In this document: positions 25,895-35,637 of the stretch, one piece after another | Numbering within the stretch: the stretch's first letter is position 1 | Layout: every line of letters begins with the position of its first letter | Source: Arthrobacter sp. M4 | Lineage (GTDB): Bacteria; Actinomycetota; Actinomycetes; Actinomycetales; Micrococcaceae | DNA: 64,000 nucleotides | Assembly (NCBI RefSeq): GCF_020251205.1 | Contig: NZ_JAIWYX010000001.1 | Coordinates: 124,001-188,000, forward strand | Reading direction: 5' to 3' | Program-made: the position numbers and the translations under genes | Notes under the pieces: model-generated | What the model was told of the DNA's origin: nothing | The model's database searches: none | What the model saw: only the letters and a program-made list of their open reading frames with translations

Positions 25895-27388
25895 CTAGCT
25901 GAGCTCGCTGGCCGAGCGCTGAATCTGGTCCAGCCAGGCCTGGCGCGCTTCGAGGGCCTCCTTGGCCTCCTTGATCTTCCGCTGATCCCCGGCCTTCTCC
26001 GCCTTGGCGAGGTCCTCTTTGAGCCCGGCAATAGCGGACTCCAGCTGGGACAGTGCGCTGTTGGTGCGGGCCTTGGTCTCCGGGTTGCTGCGACGCCACT
26101 GCTCGTCTTCAGCGTCCCGCACGGCGTCTTCGACCCTGCGCAGGCCAGCCTCAACGCGTCCCATGTCCGCCCGGGGAACCTTACCGGCCTCCTCCCAGCG
26201 ATCACGAATCGATTGGAGGGCACGCTTCACCGACTCCAGATCCTGGATGGGCAGCAGAGCCTGGGCTTCGGCGATGAGTGCCTCCTTCACCGCCAGGTTG
26301 GCCGAGTATTGCTGATCAATTGCGTCGTTGGCGGCCTGGCGGTTGCCGAAGAACACATCCTGGGCGGCCCGGAAGCGAGCCCACAGTGCGTCGTCGTCCT
26401 TTCGGCTGGCGCGGGGAGTTGCCTTCCACTGGTCCATCAGACGGCGGTATTCTCCAGCGGCGAAGCCCCAGTCAGTAGACGCGGACAGCGCCTCAGCCTC
26501 GGCGATCAGCTTCTCCTTGGCGGCCTTGGCTGCCGAGTTGTTGCTGTCGAGCTGGGAGAAGTAGGCGCGCCGGTGCCGGTCGAACAGCGTACGTGCCGAG
26601 CGGAACCGCTTCCACAGGGCGTCTTCATTGCTGCGGCCGAGCCGGACTCCGCTCTTCTGCGCGGCCTTCCAGTTCTCGAAGAGTTCGTTCATACGCGCGC
26701 TGGAAGTCTTCCACTGCACATGTGTGGGATCCTGCTCCGCGATCTGTTCGGCTTCGGAAACTATGGCCTCACGGGCAGCCAGTTCGCTGGCCCGCTGTGC
26801 CTCGTGGGCGGCCTTTTCCGACTTTTCCAGCTCCGCGATCTGCTCAGTCAGGACATCAAGGCGACCCTCTGCCCCACGGATGTCGCCCACCATGTTGCGC
26901 TCTGCGAGCAGTTCGCGCAGGTGCGAAACGGTCTTTTGCATGTCCGTTGCAGGCGCCTTGGACTCCACCCGGTGCTCCAGCAGGGCAATCTGCGCGGTGA
27001 CGTCCTCGTATTTGCGCGCAAAGTAGGCCAAGGCCTCATCATCGCTCACGCCCGGGTACTGACCGACTGCAAGTTCCTCGTCATCCAGCGTCAGGAACAC
27101 GTGGCCGTCGCCCTCGACTCGTCCCCAGCGGGACGCTTCGGCGAGGGACACCGCCGTCGGAACCGGTGCGGGGGCCGCGGGCACCGTGGCGGCTGGCATC
27201 TTTGGACGACCGGCAAAGGCGGCGGGTGACGGTGTGGGCCGCGGACCGGGAACCGGGTGGGGCTTGGGTGCGTCAGGAGCCGCTTCGCCCTGCGGTACGG
27301 TTTCGGGGATGGCTGCGGGAGCCTGGCCGTTGGATGTTGCTGCTGCCTCGGAGGCTGCTGTTTCGTCGGATTTCTGACTGTCTGTCAC
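25895..27388 (-). CDS. DUF349 domain-containing protein
   Basis: Protein of 497 residues. The first 80 are Ala/Pro-rich and probably disordered. Then comes WGRVEGDGHVFLTLDDEELAVGQ, a short beta domain, and from about 120 on a long helical, coiled-coil region with repeated DUF349 units, each with the pattern A.W+.FR.A+..FF.R+ (for example DALWKRFRSARTLFDRHRRAYF and DALWARFRAAQDVFFGNRQAAND). The function of DUF349 proteins is not established. The gene neighbours rel and the cyclophilin gene in many actinobacteria. It probably works in the cytosol, as there is no signal or membrane segment. Confidence 0.88.
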   Translation of the reverse strand: MTDSQKSDETAASEAAATSNGQAPAAIPETVPQGEAAPDAPKPHPVPGPRPTPSPAAFAGRPKMPAATVPAAPAPVPTAVSLAEASRWGRVEGDGHVFLTLDDEELAVGQYPGVSDDEALAYFARKYEDVTAQIALLEHRVESKAPATDMQKTVSHLRELLAERNMVGDIRGAEGRLDVLTEQIAELEKSEKAAHEAQRASELAAREAIVSEAEQIAEQDPTHVQWKTSSARMNELFENWKAAQKSGVRLGRSNEDALWKRFRSARTLFDRHRRAYFSQLDSNNSAAKAAKEKLIAEAEALSASTDWGFAAGEYRRLMDQWKATPRASRKDDDALWARFRAAQDVFFGNRQAANDAIDQQYSANLAVKEALIAEAQALLPIQDLESVKRALQSIRDRWEEAGKVPRADMGRVEAGLRRVEDAVRDAEDEQWRRSNPETKARTNSALSQLESAIAGLKEDLAKAEKAGDQRKIKEAKEALEARQAWLDQIQRSASELS

Positions 27389-27452
27389 CGCTAAAAGTCT
27401 TTCACTTGGAGGGATTACTAAGGTAAAGCCCCGGCCCGTGGCCGCTGGTTGG

Positions 27453-28247
27453 TTACTTCAGAGAAAAAGAGTCTATCGTGACAGGTGCCACAGGGGACCC
27501 GTCCGTTGGGCTTGAACCGGGCGTAATGCCGGCTGCCGCGATTTTCTGGACAACGTCAAGTCCACTGGTGACCTTGCCGACGATGGTGTACCCACCGGCG
27601 GAATCCGCGGGGATGACGGTGTCCTTGTACACAACGAAGAATTGCGTGCCGTTCCCGTAGGCATTGTCGCCGGAGCGCGCAACGGCAATGGTCCCCGCGG
27701 GATAAGAGTTGTTCGCCGGGGTGTTCTCCAAGGGCCCCCACGTGTAGTTGGGGTCGCCGCTGCCGTTGCCGTTCTTGGAGCCGCACTGCAGCACGCCAAA
27801 GGATTCACCTGTGGTCAGGCGATGGCACTTGATGCCGTTGTAGAAACCTGAATCACTGAGGGACTTGAACACGGCGGCCGCCTGGGGGGCAGCGGTGCCA
27901 TCCAGTTCGACGCCGAGCGGACTGCCGTTGAGGGAAAGTGTTCCGGTAAAGGTTTTGCCGGCGGCCGTATCTGGCTTGGGAATGTTCGGTCCGTTTGTGG
28001 GGGACGGGGATGCCGACGGCGAACTCAAACCCGCCTCCGCGGCCGCATACTCGGCTTCCGTGGGATTCGACGCGAAAACGGTGAGCTGGAGGACGACGGC
28101 GATGGCGACGGCGGCAGCGCCGATGGCGCCCGCCACAACATTGTCACGACGCCTGCGCGCGATTTGCTCTTCGCGCAGCTTCCTCTTGGCTTCCATCTGC
28201 CTGATGCGCCGTTTGGCTTCACGGTCATCCCGCGACCTAGTGGCCAA
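27453..28247 (-). CDS. Membrane-anchored peptidyl-prolyl cis-trans isomerase (cyclophilin type)
   Basis: I chose TTG at 28247, with overlapping AGGAGGAG four to five bases upstream, giving 264 residues that start MATRSRDDREAKRRIRQMEA. A basic, helical N-terminus leads to one membrane helix (NVVAGAIGAAAVAIAVVLQLTVF), a Ser/Pro linker and a cyclophilin domain outside the membrane. Matching features are IKCHRLT (with the catalytic Arg), GVLQCGS, AYGNGTQFFVVY and YTIVGKV. Two Cys in the core (KCHR and LQCG) could form a disulfide. It would help fold exported proteins. It corresponds to mycobacterial ppiB in position after rel. Longer upstream frames overlap the hisS promoter region. Confidence 0.88.
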   Translation of the reverse strand: MATRSRDDREAKRRIRQMEAKRKLREEQIARRRRDNVVAGAIGAAAVAIAVVLQLTVFASNPTEAEYAAAEAGLSSPSASPSPTNGPNIPKPDTAAGKTFTGTLSLNGSPLGVELDGTAAPQAAAVFKSLSDSGFYNGIKCHRLTTGESFGVLQCGSKNGNGSGDPNYTWGPLENTPANNSYPAGTIAVARSGDNAYGNGTQFFVVYKDTVIPADSAGGYTIVGKVTSGLDVVQKIAAAGITPGSSPTDGSPVAPVTIDSFSLK

Positions 28248-28331
28248 CGCTCCTCCTGGTTGTGGACGGCGGCTCCGCCACCTGGACCCAAAGGGGCCGG
28301 TTTTGCCGCGTTCGATCTGGACCCGCCGAAA

Positions 28332-28362
28332 GCATAAACTTACTGCCGCACCTAGTTTATGC
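28332..28362. promoter_or_regulatory. Long inverted repeat between the cyclophilin gene and hisS
   Basis: GCATAAACT (28332-28340) and AGTTTATGC (28354-28362) are perfect 9-bp arms around 13 bases. Each arm contains TAAACT, which reads as a -10 element on its own strand. The two promoters would face each other, with start points in the spacer and leaders of about 100 (cyclophilin gene) and 118 bases (hisS). No good -35 is visible, so an operator for a dimeric regulator is an alternative. Confidence 0.5.
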
Positions 28363-28464
28363 ATGACTGGCTGGGGACCCGCTGGGCAAACACCGTTCGC
28401 CGCGGGCATGTTCTGTCCGCCGGCAGGACCTTCCCGCCTGCAAACCCTAAGGAGACATTTCCCC

Positions 28465-29811
28465 ATGGCACGCACCGCCTCCCTGTCCGGATTCCCCGAG
28501 TGGCTTCCCCAGGAGCGGTTGGTGGAACTGCATGTGCTGGACACACTGCGCAAGATCTTCGAGCTCCACGGCTTTTCCTCCATCGAGACACGCGCCGTGG
28601 AAACGGTTGGCCAGCTGCTGCGAAAGGGCGAGATCGATAAAGAGGTCTACGGACTGCGACGCCTCCAGGAGGAGACCGAGGCCGCAGGCATGCCGGATAA
28701 GTCGGACCCGCACGCCTTGGCCCTCCACTTTGACCTAACCGTGCCTTTCGCCCGGTACGTCGTGGAGAACGCCGGCTACCTCGCCTTCCCATTCCGCCGG
28801 TACCAAATCCAGAAGGTTTGGCGCGGAGAGCGTCCGCAGGAAGGCCGCGCCCGCGAGTTCACACAGGCGGACATCGACGTCGTTGGTGACGGTGAGCTGC
28901 CCTTCCGGTACGACGTGGAGATCGCTTTGGTGATCGCCGAGGCGCTCAGCGCCTTGCCCATTCCGGATTTCCGGCTCCGTATTAACAACCGGAAGCTGGC
29001 GGAGGGCTTCTACCGTGGAATTGGGCTCAACGACACCCCTGGCGTGCTGCGGAGCATCGACAAGCTCGAAAAGATCGGGCCGGAGCGTGTGGCGGAACTG
29101 CTCAAGGAGGAACTGGGCGCCACGGACGAACAGGCGCAGGCGGCTTTGAAGCTTGCGACCATCCGTACGGAGGACACCTCATTTGTGGAACAGGTGCGAC
29201 AGCTAGGCGTTACCCATGAGCTCCTCGAAGAAGGCATCGACGAACTCGAACAGGTCATCTCGGCGGTAGTCCAACGCGCGCCTGGCAAAGTTGTCGCTGA
29301 CCTGAGTATTGCGCGTGGCCTGGATTACTACACAGGTACGGTCGTGGAAACGGTCCTGGTTGGCCACGAACAACTGGGGTCCATCTGCTCGGGTGGCCGC
29401 TACGATGCCCTTGCCAGTAAAGGTAACCGCACTTTCCCCGGTGTCGGCCTGTCCATCGGTGTAACCCGTCTCGTCTCGAGGATTCTCGGCCAGGAACTGG
29501 TGACCGCCAGCCGTTCGGTCCCCACGGCCGTCCTGATAGCCCTCAATGACGACCAGAGCTGGCCCGCCGCGCAGGACGTTGCCGCGCAACTTCGCGGCAG
29601 GGGCATCCCCACGGAAGTGGCAGCGAAGGCAGAGAAGTTCGGCAAGCAGATCAAGTTCGCGGACCGGCGGGGCATCCCGTTTGTCTGGTTCACCGACGAA
29701 GATGGGAAGCATCAGGTCAAGGACATCCGCACCGGTGAACAGGTCAACGCGGATCCGGCTACTTGGACTCCCGCGGACGAGGACCTGCACGTCCGGATTA
29801 CCACTGCCTAG
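28465..29811 (+). CDS. hisS: Histidine--tRNA ligase
   Basis: Class II synthetase of 448 residues. The ATG at 28465 (AAGGAGA upstream, spacing about 10) gives the normal start SLSGFPEWLPQERLVE. Motif 2 is seen in RRYQIQKVWRGERPQEGRAREF, the HisA motifs in ARGLDYYTGTVVE and ICSGGRYDALA, and the C-terminal anticodon-binding domain in VPTAVLIALNDDQSWPAAQDVA. It is of the longer type found in actinobacteria and some eukaryote-like lineages. An APC permease gene follows after 18 bases and may be co-transcribed. Confidence 0.96.
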   Translation: MARTASLSGFPEWLPQERLVELHVLDTLRKIFELHGFSSIETRAVETVGQLLRKGEIDKEVYGLRRLQEETEAAGMPDKSDPHALALHFDLTVPFARYVVENAGYLAFPFRRYQIQKVWRGERPQEGRAREFTQADIDVVGDGELPFRYDVEIALVIAEALSALPIPDFRLRINNRKLAEGFYRGIGLNDTPGVLRSIDKLEKIGPERVAELLKEELGATDEQAQAALKLATIRTEDTSFVEQVRQLGVTHELLEEGIDELEQVISAVVQRAPGKVVADLSIARGLDYYTGTVVETVLVGHEQLGSICSGGRYDALASKGNRTFPGVGLSIGVTRLVSRILGQELVTASRSVPTAVLIALNDDQSWPAAQDVAAQLRGRGIPTEVAAKAEKFGKQIKFADRRGIPFVWFTDEDGKHQVKDIRTGEQVNADPATWTPADEDLHVRITTA

Positions 29812-29829
29812 GCAGCCGGATCAACGCAG

Positions 29830-31098
29830 ATGACCACCCCGGGTCGCCTCGCCAGACGGCTGAACACCACCGATGCCGTGGTCATCGGTCTTGGCTCGAT
29901 GATTGGCGCCGGAGTATTCGCCGCGTTCACACCTGCGGCCCAGGCTGCGGGTTCCGGGCTGATTCTTGGGCTGTTGGTGGCGGCCTTCGTGGCGTATTGC
30001 AATGCGACATCGTCGGCGCAACTGGCAGCGTCATACCCAACCTCGGGTGGAACATACGTCTATGGCCGTGAGCGTCTGGGTCCCTGGGCCGGTTTCCTGG
30101 CGGGCTGGGGCTTTGTGGTCGGGAAGAGCGCCAGCAGCGCCGCCATGGCGCTGACCTTTGCTGCCTACGCGGCACCGCCGGAATGGCAGAAACCCGCCGC
30201 GGTGGCCGCCGTCGTCGTACTGGCAGCGGTCAACTACCGCGGGGTGACGCGGACAGCGGCGCTGACACGCGCCATTGTCGCCGTAGTGTTGGGCATTCTG
30301 GCCTTCCTGATAGCTCTGTGCTGGGTAGGCACCCAGGCCTCGCCCGGACGCGTCCTCGGGGATGGTCCCGACGTTGGCAAGCTGTTTTCCGGCGGCGCCT
30401 ACGGGATCCTTCAGGCAGCTGGGCTGCTGTTCTTTGCGTTCGCCGGTTACGCGCGAATCGCAACCATGGGAGAGGAAGTCATCCGGCCAAGGACAACGAT
30501 TCCCCGTGCCATAGTCATTGCCCTCGGCATTGCCGTGGCAATCTATGCTGTGGTCGGCATCAGCATCCTCGCTGTCCTTGGCCCCTCAGGAGTTGCTGGA
30601 AGCGCTACGCCGCTGGCCGATGCGGTGGCCGGCGGTTCCTTCCCATGGTCCGCCAGAGTGGTTAGGGCGGGCGCGGGCCTCGCATCGCTCGGGGCCCTCC
30701 TCGCCCTGATCGCCGGTTTGGGACGTACCGCGCTGGCTATGGCCAGGCATCATGACCTTCCTCACTGGTTGTCGGCAGTGCACGTACGATTCCACGTTCC
30801 GCATCGGGCCGAAGTTGTTCTCACCCTCCTGGTGTGCCTGGTCATCCTTGTTGCCGATGTTCGCTCAGCCATTGGCTTCTCATCGTTCGGGGTACTGGTC
30901 TACTACCTGATCGCCAACCTGTCCGCCTATACGCAGCCGCCACAGGACCGGCTGTACCCGAGGGTATTGCAGCTCGCGGGAGCGGCGGGCTGCGTTCTAT
31001 TGGTGGCCACACTGCCCGTTCAGTCCGTTATGGCGGGTGCAGTAATGTTCGCCGCAGGCGTTGTTTACAGGGCATTGCGGCTTAGGCTTCGCCGCTGA
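29830..31098 (+). CDS. APC-superfamily amino acid permease
   Basis: This 422-residue transporter has about 12 predicted membrane helices and the APC signature in helix 1 ([20 protein letters not shown]), followed by helix 3 to 6 features such as [23 protein letters not shown] and [20 protein letters not shown]. It probably imports or exchanges amino acids or polyamines; the substrate cannot be named. The start lies 18 bases after the hisS stop. That coupling raises the possibility that it serves histidine, but this is only positional evidence. The permease is not part of the core gene order in mycobacteria. Confidence 0.9.
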   Translation: MTTPGRLARRLNTTDAVVIGLGSMIGAGVFAAFTPAAQAAGSGLILGLLVAAFVAYCNATSSAQLAASYPTSGGTYVYGRERLGPWAGFLAGWGFVVGKSASSAAMALTFAAYAAPPEWQKPAAVAAVVVLAAVNYRGVTRTAALTRAIVAVVLGILAFLIALCWVGTQASPGRVLGDGPDVGKLFSGGAYGILQAAGLLFFAFAGYARIATMGEEVIRPRTTIPRAIVIALGIAVAIYAVVGISILAVLGPSGVAGSATPLADAVAGGSFPWSARVVRAGAGLASLGALLALIAGLGRTALAMARHHDLPHWLSAVHVRFHVPHRAEVVLTLLVCLVILVADVRSAIGFSSFGVLVYYLIANLSAYTQPPQDRLYPRVLQLAGAAGCVLLVATLPVQSVMAGAVMFAAGVVYRALRLRLRR

Positions 31099-31146
31099 AG
31101 GCGCTGCCTGCCGTACGCACGGGAGGTGCCGTGCCGAACGGACGGG

Positions 31147-31152
31147 TAAACT
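31147..31152 (+). promoter_or_regulatory. Possible aspS promoter -10
   Basis: TAAACT lies 53 bases before the aspS start. It is flanked by GGACGG (31140-31145) and CCGTCC (31162-31167), a 6-bp inverted repeat that would bracket the start of transcription. No clear -35. Confidence 0.3.
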
Positions 31153-31205
31153 CGAACGGGACCGTCCTGCGACGCTCCGTTGAACATCATGCTGAAAGGA
31201 ATGCT

Positions 31206-33017
31206 GTGCTGCGCACACATGACCTCGGATCCCTGCGGCCCGAGCACATTGGAGAAACCGTTACCCTGGCCGGCTGGGTAGGTCGCCGCCGCGACCATGG
31301 CGGTGTTGCCTTCGTGGACCTCAGGGACGCTTCCGGTGTGGCGCAGATCGTGGTCCGCGAGGAAGAGGTCTTCCACGGGCTTCGCAACGAGTTCGTCCTG
31401 CAGGTTACGGGAACCGTCAGCAAGCGGCCGGAAGGCAACGAGAACCCGCATCTCGCCACAGGCGAGATCGAGGTCATGGCCGAGAAAGTTGTGGTCCTGA
31501 ACACCTCCGATGCGCTCCCGTTCCAGGTGGACGAGCACGTTGAGGTTGGCGAAGAAGCCCGACTCAAGCACCGCTACCTCGATCTGCGCCGCCCCGGCCC
31601 GGCACGTGCCATGCGCCTGCGTTCTGAAGCCAACCGCGTTGCGCGTGAACTGCTCCACACCGAGGGATTCATCGAGGTCGAGACGCCCACCCTGACGCGT
31701 TCGACGCCGGAAGGCGCCCGCGACTTCCTGGTTCCGGCACGCCTGGCGCCGGGATCGTGGTACGCACTGCCGCAGTCACCCCAGCTGTTCAAGCAGCTGC
31801 TGCAGGTTGGCGGTATCGAGAAGTACTACCAGATAGCTCGCTGCTACCGAGACGAGGACTTCCGTGCCGACCGCCAGCCGGAATTCACCCAGCTCGACCT
31901 CGAGGCCAGCTTCGTGGAGCAGGACGATATCATCGGCCTCGGTGAGCGGATCGTCTCTACTCTCTGGAAGCTCATCGACGTCGAAGTTCCCACGCCGATC
32001 CGCCGCATGACCTATGCAGAGGCGATGGACAAGTACGGCTCCGACAAGCCTGACCTTCGTTTTGGGCTGGAACTGACGGATCTCACGGAGTTCTTCAAGG
32101 ACACCACCTTTGGTGTGTTCAAAGCTCCCTATGTAGGCGCCGTAGTGATGCCCGGTGGTGCCTCCCAGCCGCGTCGCACGCTCGATGCCTGGCAGGAGTG
32201 GGCCAAGCAGCGCGGTGCCAAGGGCCTGGCCTACGTCCTCTACAAGGAAGACGGCGAACTGGCCGGTCCCGTGGCCAAGAACCTGACCGAAGCCGAGCGC
32301 GCGGGCCTTCCCGCCGCCGTCGGTGCCGCCCCCGGCGACTGCATCTTCTTCGCCGCCGGTGAACGGGGCGCCTCGCGTGGCCTCCTGGGTGCTGCACGCG
32401 TCGAAATCGGGCACCGGACAGGGCTCATCAACCCGAACGATTGGGCGTTCGTGTGGATCGTGGACGCACCGCTGTTCGAACCGTCGGCCCAGGCCACCGA
32501 GTCGGGTGACGTTGCGCTTGGCTACTCCGCATGGACGGCCGTGCACCACGCCTTTACGTCACCGAAGCCGGAGTACCTGGACACCTTCGACCAGGATCCG
32601 GAAAACGCCTTGGCCTATGCCTATGACATTGTGTGCAACGGCAACGAGATCGGTGGTGGCTCCATCCGTATCCACCAGAGCGATGTCCAGGAGCGCGTCT
32701 TTAAGGTGATGGGCATCGGCCACGAGGAAGCCCAGGAAAAGTTCGGCTTCCTCCTTGAAGGCTTCAAGTATGGGGCTCCGCCGCACGGCGGCATTGCCTT
32801 CGGTTGGGACCGTGTGGTGGCCCTGCTGGCGGGAGTGGAGTCGATTCGCGAAGTCATCGCTTTCCCGAAGACGGGCGGAGGCTTCGACCCGCTGACCGCT
32901 GCCCCGGCACCAATCACTGCGCAGCAGCGCAAAGAGGCCGGAGTGGACGCTAAGCCAGAGGTTAAGCAGGCCGCGCAGAAGCCGGTCGCGGACCAGAAGG
33001 CTGAAGCAAGCGCATAG
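31206..33017 (+). CDS. aspS: Aspartate--tRNA ligase
   Basis: AspRS of 603 residues, bacterial type. The GTG at 31206 with AAGGA five bases upstream gives the normal start [20 protein letters not shown]. An N-terminal OB-fold anticodon domain ([23 protein letters not shown]) precedes the class II core with motif 2 ([20 protein letters not shown]), the GAD insertion and motif 3 ([13 protein letters not shown]). The C-terminal 45 residues form an Ala/Lys/Glu-rich tail. Whether it charges tRNA-Asn as well cannot be decided here. A classic terminator follows. Confidence 0.96.
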   Translation: MLRTHDLGSLRPEHIGETVTLAGWVGRRRDHGGVAFVDLRDASGVAQIVVREEEVFHGLRNEFVLQVTGTVSKRPEGNENPHLATGEIEVMAEKVVVLNTSDALPFQVDEHVEVGEEARLKHRYLDLRRPGPARAMRLRSEANRVARELLHTEGFIEVETPTLTRSTPEGARDFLVPARLAPGSWYALPQSPQLFKQLLQVGGIEKYYQIARCYRDEDFRADRQPEFTQLDLEASFVEQDDIIGLGERIVSTLWKLIDVEVPTPIRRMTYAEAMDKYGSDKPDLRFGLELTDLTEFFKDTTFGVFKAPYVGAVVMPGGASQPRRTLDAWQEWAKQRGAKGLAYVLYKEDGELAGPVAKNLTEAERAGLPAAVGAAPGDCIFFAAGERGASRGLLGAARVEIGHRTGLINPNDWAFVWIVDAPLFEPSAQATESGDVALGYSAWTAVHHAFTSPKPEYLDTFDQDPENALAYAYDIVCNGNEIGGGSIRIHQSDVQERVFKVMGIGHEEAQEKFGFLLEGFKYGAPPHGGIAFGWDRVVALLAGVESIREVIAFPKTGGGFDPLTAAPAPITAQQRKEAGVDAKPEVKQAAQKPVADQKAEASA

Positions 33018-33075
33018 ATGTATCAGGGGGCGCACGTGTAGGACATACGTGGCGATCCCTGGGAAACCTTGAACG

Positions 33076-33110
33076 GGCCCCCGTTATCGTGCGGGGGCCT
33101 CGTGCTTTTT
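33076..33110 (+). terminator. Rho-independent terminator of aspS
   Basis: GGCCCCCG and CGGGGGCC form a perfect 8-bp stem with an 8-base loop, followed by TCGTGCTTTTT. It is the most textbook terminator in the window. Confidence 0.85.
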
Positions 33111-33128
33111 GAATGACTGACCGAGGAA

Positions 33129-33938
33129 GTGGATGCGATCATGACCGGGCTCGGAGGTCCCGGCGGCTTCGACGTACTGATGGACCATGCGTGGCCGGCC
33201 CCCGACCGCTATGACACAGGGGCATGGGTATTCCGCGCAGCCGGTGGCGTGACCCAGCGCGCTAATTCCATTTGGCTTCGCGAGCCAGCCGCTGATCCGC
33301 GGCAGGCGCTTCGTGAAGCCGCGGAGTGGTATCGCCAGCGACGCCTGCCAGTGATTTTCCAGGTCTTCGATGATCCCAGGCAGGCGGACTTGGGCCGGCT
33401 GCTGGACGAGCAGCGCTTCACGACGCAGAGCGAGACGCTGATTTTGGCTCGCCACGGCGGCGCCGACTCCTTGCCTGGCGAGTACACGCGGGCAGCGGCC
33501 AATATCGGCGGCTCTGTGGAGCTCTCCGAAGCGCCGGACGATGAGTGGATGCAGCTCTGGTGGTCGATCGATGGACGCGGAGGAGACTACGAGAAGGCCG
33601 TCGCCCGGCTCATCCTGACTGACTGTCAAGCGGTTTACGCCCTGGTGAGGGACGACGACGGCGAACCGGCCGCCGTCGGACGCCTCGCCTTGGTAGGCGC
33701 GTGGGGTGGGCTGTACTGCATGGCGACACGCCGCGAGCGGCGAAGGCAGGGGCACGGAACCACGGTCCTGCGCGCCCTCGTGGATGAAGGCCGTTTGCGA
33801 GGAATTGAGGCGTACTGGCTCCTAGTGACGGCAGGCAACCATGGAGCCAAGGCGCTGTACGAGGCTGAAGGCTTCCGCGAGCGTGGACGCTACCGGTATC
33901 GGCAGGCGCCGCTGCGGAGGGCGTTGGGCGGCTGCTAG
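33129..33938 (+). CDS. GNAT family N-acetyltransferase
   Basis: This 269-residue protein has a clear C-terminal GNAT domain: AAVGRLALVGAWGGLYCMAT, the acetyl-CoA loop RRERRRQGHGTTVLRAL (R-x2-G-x-G/A type) and LVTAGNHGAKALYEAEGFRE. The N-terminal half (about 1-125) resembles a second, degenerate acetyltransferase fold, so a tandem arrangement is likely. The substrate is unknown. The GTG at 33129 sits very close to GAGGAA, and the in-frame ATG at 33141 is an alternative start. The gene lies between the aspS terminator and rarA, read in the same direction. Confidence 0.82.
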   Translation: MDAIMTGLGGPGGFDVLMDHAWPAPDRYDTGAWVFRAAGGVTQRANSIWLREPAADPRQALREAAEWYRQRRLPVIFQVFDDPRQADLGRLLDEQRFTTQSETLILARHGGADSLPGEYTRAAANIGGSVELSEAPDDEWMQLWWSIDGRGGDYEKAVARLILTDCQAVYALVRDDDGEPAAVGRLALVGAWGGLYCMATRRERRRQGHGTTVLRALVDEGRLRGIEAYWLLVTAGNHGAKALYEAEGFRERGRYRYRQAPLRRALGGC

Positions 33939-33969
33939 GCGGCGTCAGTTGGCTCTCCAGTACTGCCAG

Positions 33970-33975
33970 TAGAAT
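33970..33975 (+). promoter_or_regulatory. rarA promoter -10
   Basis: TAGAAT lies nine bases before the rarA GTG, with TTGGCT (33949-33954) 15 bases upstream as a possible -35. There is no ribosome site, so the transcript is probably leaderless or nearly so. Confidence 0.5.
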
Positions 33976-33984
33976 CGTGACATT

Positions 33985-35448
33985 GTGGAAGATCTCTTTG
34001 GCGCCAGCGATGCCGATTCAGCAGGCGGAGACGACGAGGCCGATGGCGGCCAGGACTCCCGCCGCACCGGACAACCCGGAGGCAGGGTGTCTCCCCGCAG
34101 TCCGCTGGCGGTCCGTATGCGTCCCCGGTCATTGGACGAAGTTGTTGGGCAGCAACATTTGCTGGGACAAGGGTCACCGCTGAGGCAACTTGCCGCTGGA
34201 GCCGACGCCGGCAGCCCGGCAGGTCCTAGCTCCGTCATCCTGTGGGGTCCTCCCGGAACCGGCAAAACCACCCTGGCGCACGTCATTGCCCGTGGACCGG
34301 GCCGCAAGTTCGTGGAACTGTCCGCCATCACCGCAGGCGTCAAGGATGTTCGGCGGGTCATGGAGGAAGCGCTCACGGCTCGGGACCTTTACCGGACCAC
34401 CACAGTCCTCTTCCTCGATGAGATCCATCGGTTCAACAAAGCCCAGCAAGACGCCCTCCTTCCGGGTGTTGAGAATCGCTGGGTGGTACTTGTGGCGGCG
34501 ACCACGGAGAACCCTTCGTTTTCCGTGGTCTCACCACTGCTGTCCCGGTCACTCCTGCTCACCCTGAAGCCGTTGACCGACGACGACATTGAAGGGCTCC
34601 TCCAACGAGCAGCCGAGGACCCGCGCGGGCTGGGCGGCCGGGCTGAATTGAGTCCCGAAGCCCTTGATCACCTGGTGCGGATGTCGGGCGGCGACGCCCG
34701 ACGGGCGCTTACGGCACTGGAGGCCGCGGCCGGCGTCGCTTTTGGTGAAGCGTCCGACGGCGGCAGTGAAGCAGTTGCCGACACAGACTCTGCCGGTGTG
34801 TCGCTGGCTCCGGTCACCCTCGAGCTTCGGCACACCGAGCGGGCCCTCGACGTCGCGGCCGTCCGTTATGACCGTGCCGGCGACCAGCATTATGACGTGG
34901 CCAGCGCTTTCATCAAATCGATCCGTGGCTCCGACGTGGACGCTGCCCTCCACTACCTTGCAAGAATGCTGGAGGCGGGGGAGGACCCCCGGTTCGTTGC
35001 GCGCCGGATCGTCATCTCCGCGGCGGAAGACGTAGGGATGGCGGATCCCACTGCCCTGCAGACAGCCGTCGCTGCCGCCCAGGCTGTACAGCTCATTGGT
35101 ATGCCGGAGGGTCGGATCGTTTTGGCGGAGGCCGTGGTCCACCTTGCCACTGCGCCAAAGTCGAACGCGGCGTACATGGGCATCAACAGCGCCATTGCGG
35201 ACGTCAGGTCTGGACTGGGTACGGGCATTCCAGCCCACCTTCGCGACGCCCATTACCAGGGCGCCAAGCAGTTGGGCCACGGTGCGGGCTACGTCTATGC
35301 CCATGATGCGCCGCATGGGGTGGCCGCGCAGCAGTACCCGCCTGATGACCTGGTAGGAAGGGATTATTACCAGCCCACGGCCAACGGTGCTGAACGGGAG
35401 ATTGCAGCAAGGCTGGAAAAGCTTCGACGGATCGTGCGCGGCGGCTAG
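33985..35448 (+). CDS. rarA: Replication-associated recombination protein A (RarA/MgsA)
   Basis: AAA+ ATPase of the RarA/WRNIP1 group, 487 residues, acting at stalled replication forks. The acidic N-terminus is followed by [16 protein letters not shown], Walker [13 protein letters not shown], Walker [16 protein letters not shown], the sensor [13 protein letters not shown] and the C-terminal tetramerisation part ([16 protein letters not shown] and HAPH-like [16 protein letters not shown]). An insert rich in Asp, Gly and Ser sits at about residues 250-270. The GTG has no ribosome site and a TAGAAT lies just upstream. Confidence 0.94.
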   Translation: MEDLFGASDADSAGGDDEADGGQDSRRTGQPGGRVSPRSPLAVRMRPRSLDEVVGQQHLLGQGSPLRQLAAGADAGSPAGPSSVILWGPPGTGKTTLAHVIARGPGRKFVELSAITAGVKDVRRVMEEALTARDLYRTTTVLFLDEIHRFNKAQQDALLPGVENRWVVLVAATTENPSFSVVSPLLSRSLLLTLKPLTDDDIEGLLQRAAEDPRGLGGRAELSPEALDHLVRMSGGDARRALTALEAAAGVAFGEASDGGSEAVADTDSAGVSLAPVTLELRHTERALDVAAVRYDRAGDQHYDVASAFIKSIRGSDVDAALHYLARMLEAGEDPRFVARRIVISAAEDVGMADPTALQTAVAAAQAVQLIGMPEGRIVLAEAVVHLATAPKSNAAYMGINSAIADVRSGLGTGIPAHLRDAHYQGAKQLGHGAGYVYAHDAPHGVAAQQYPPDDLVGRDYYQPTANGAEREIAARLEKLRRIVRGG

Positions 35449-35475
35449 TGCTGCGGGAGTGGCTGACGCCCGTGG

Positions 35476-35637
35476 TAAGATTGACGCTTGTCTGGCATGG
35501 GCCCGGCACACAATCCCCGAAGATTTCTTTGGCGGTGCGCTGTGCCACGGGTTCAGTAGCGAGAGGCAGCGGTTGGCCAACGCTCTCCCATCTGGAGGCC
35601 AGGAACACTGATACACCGCAAAATTGGAAGGACACAA
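35476..35637 (+). promoter_or_regulatory. rpsD promoter and long leader
   Basis: TAAGAT at 35476-35481 is a likely -10, giving a leader of about 150 bases before rpsD. The leader contains the 8-bp palindrome TTGGCCAA (35573-35580). S4 represses its own translation in other bacteria, so a leader fold that binds S4 is conceivable; I cannot identify a known fold. Confidence 0.35.

Noticed and set aside
27865..28464. 200-residue N-terminal extension of hisS
   Set aside because: It runs antisense to the cyclophilin gene and through the inverted repeat. The ATG at 28465 gives the normal family start.
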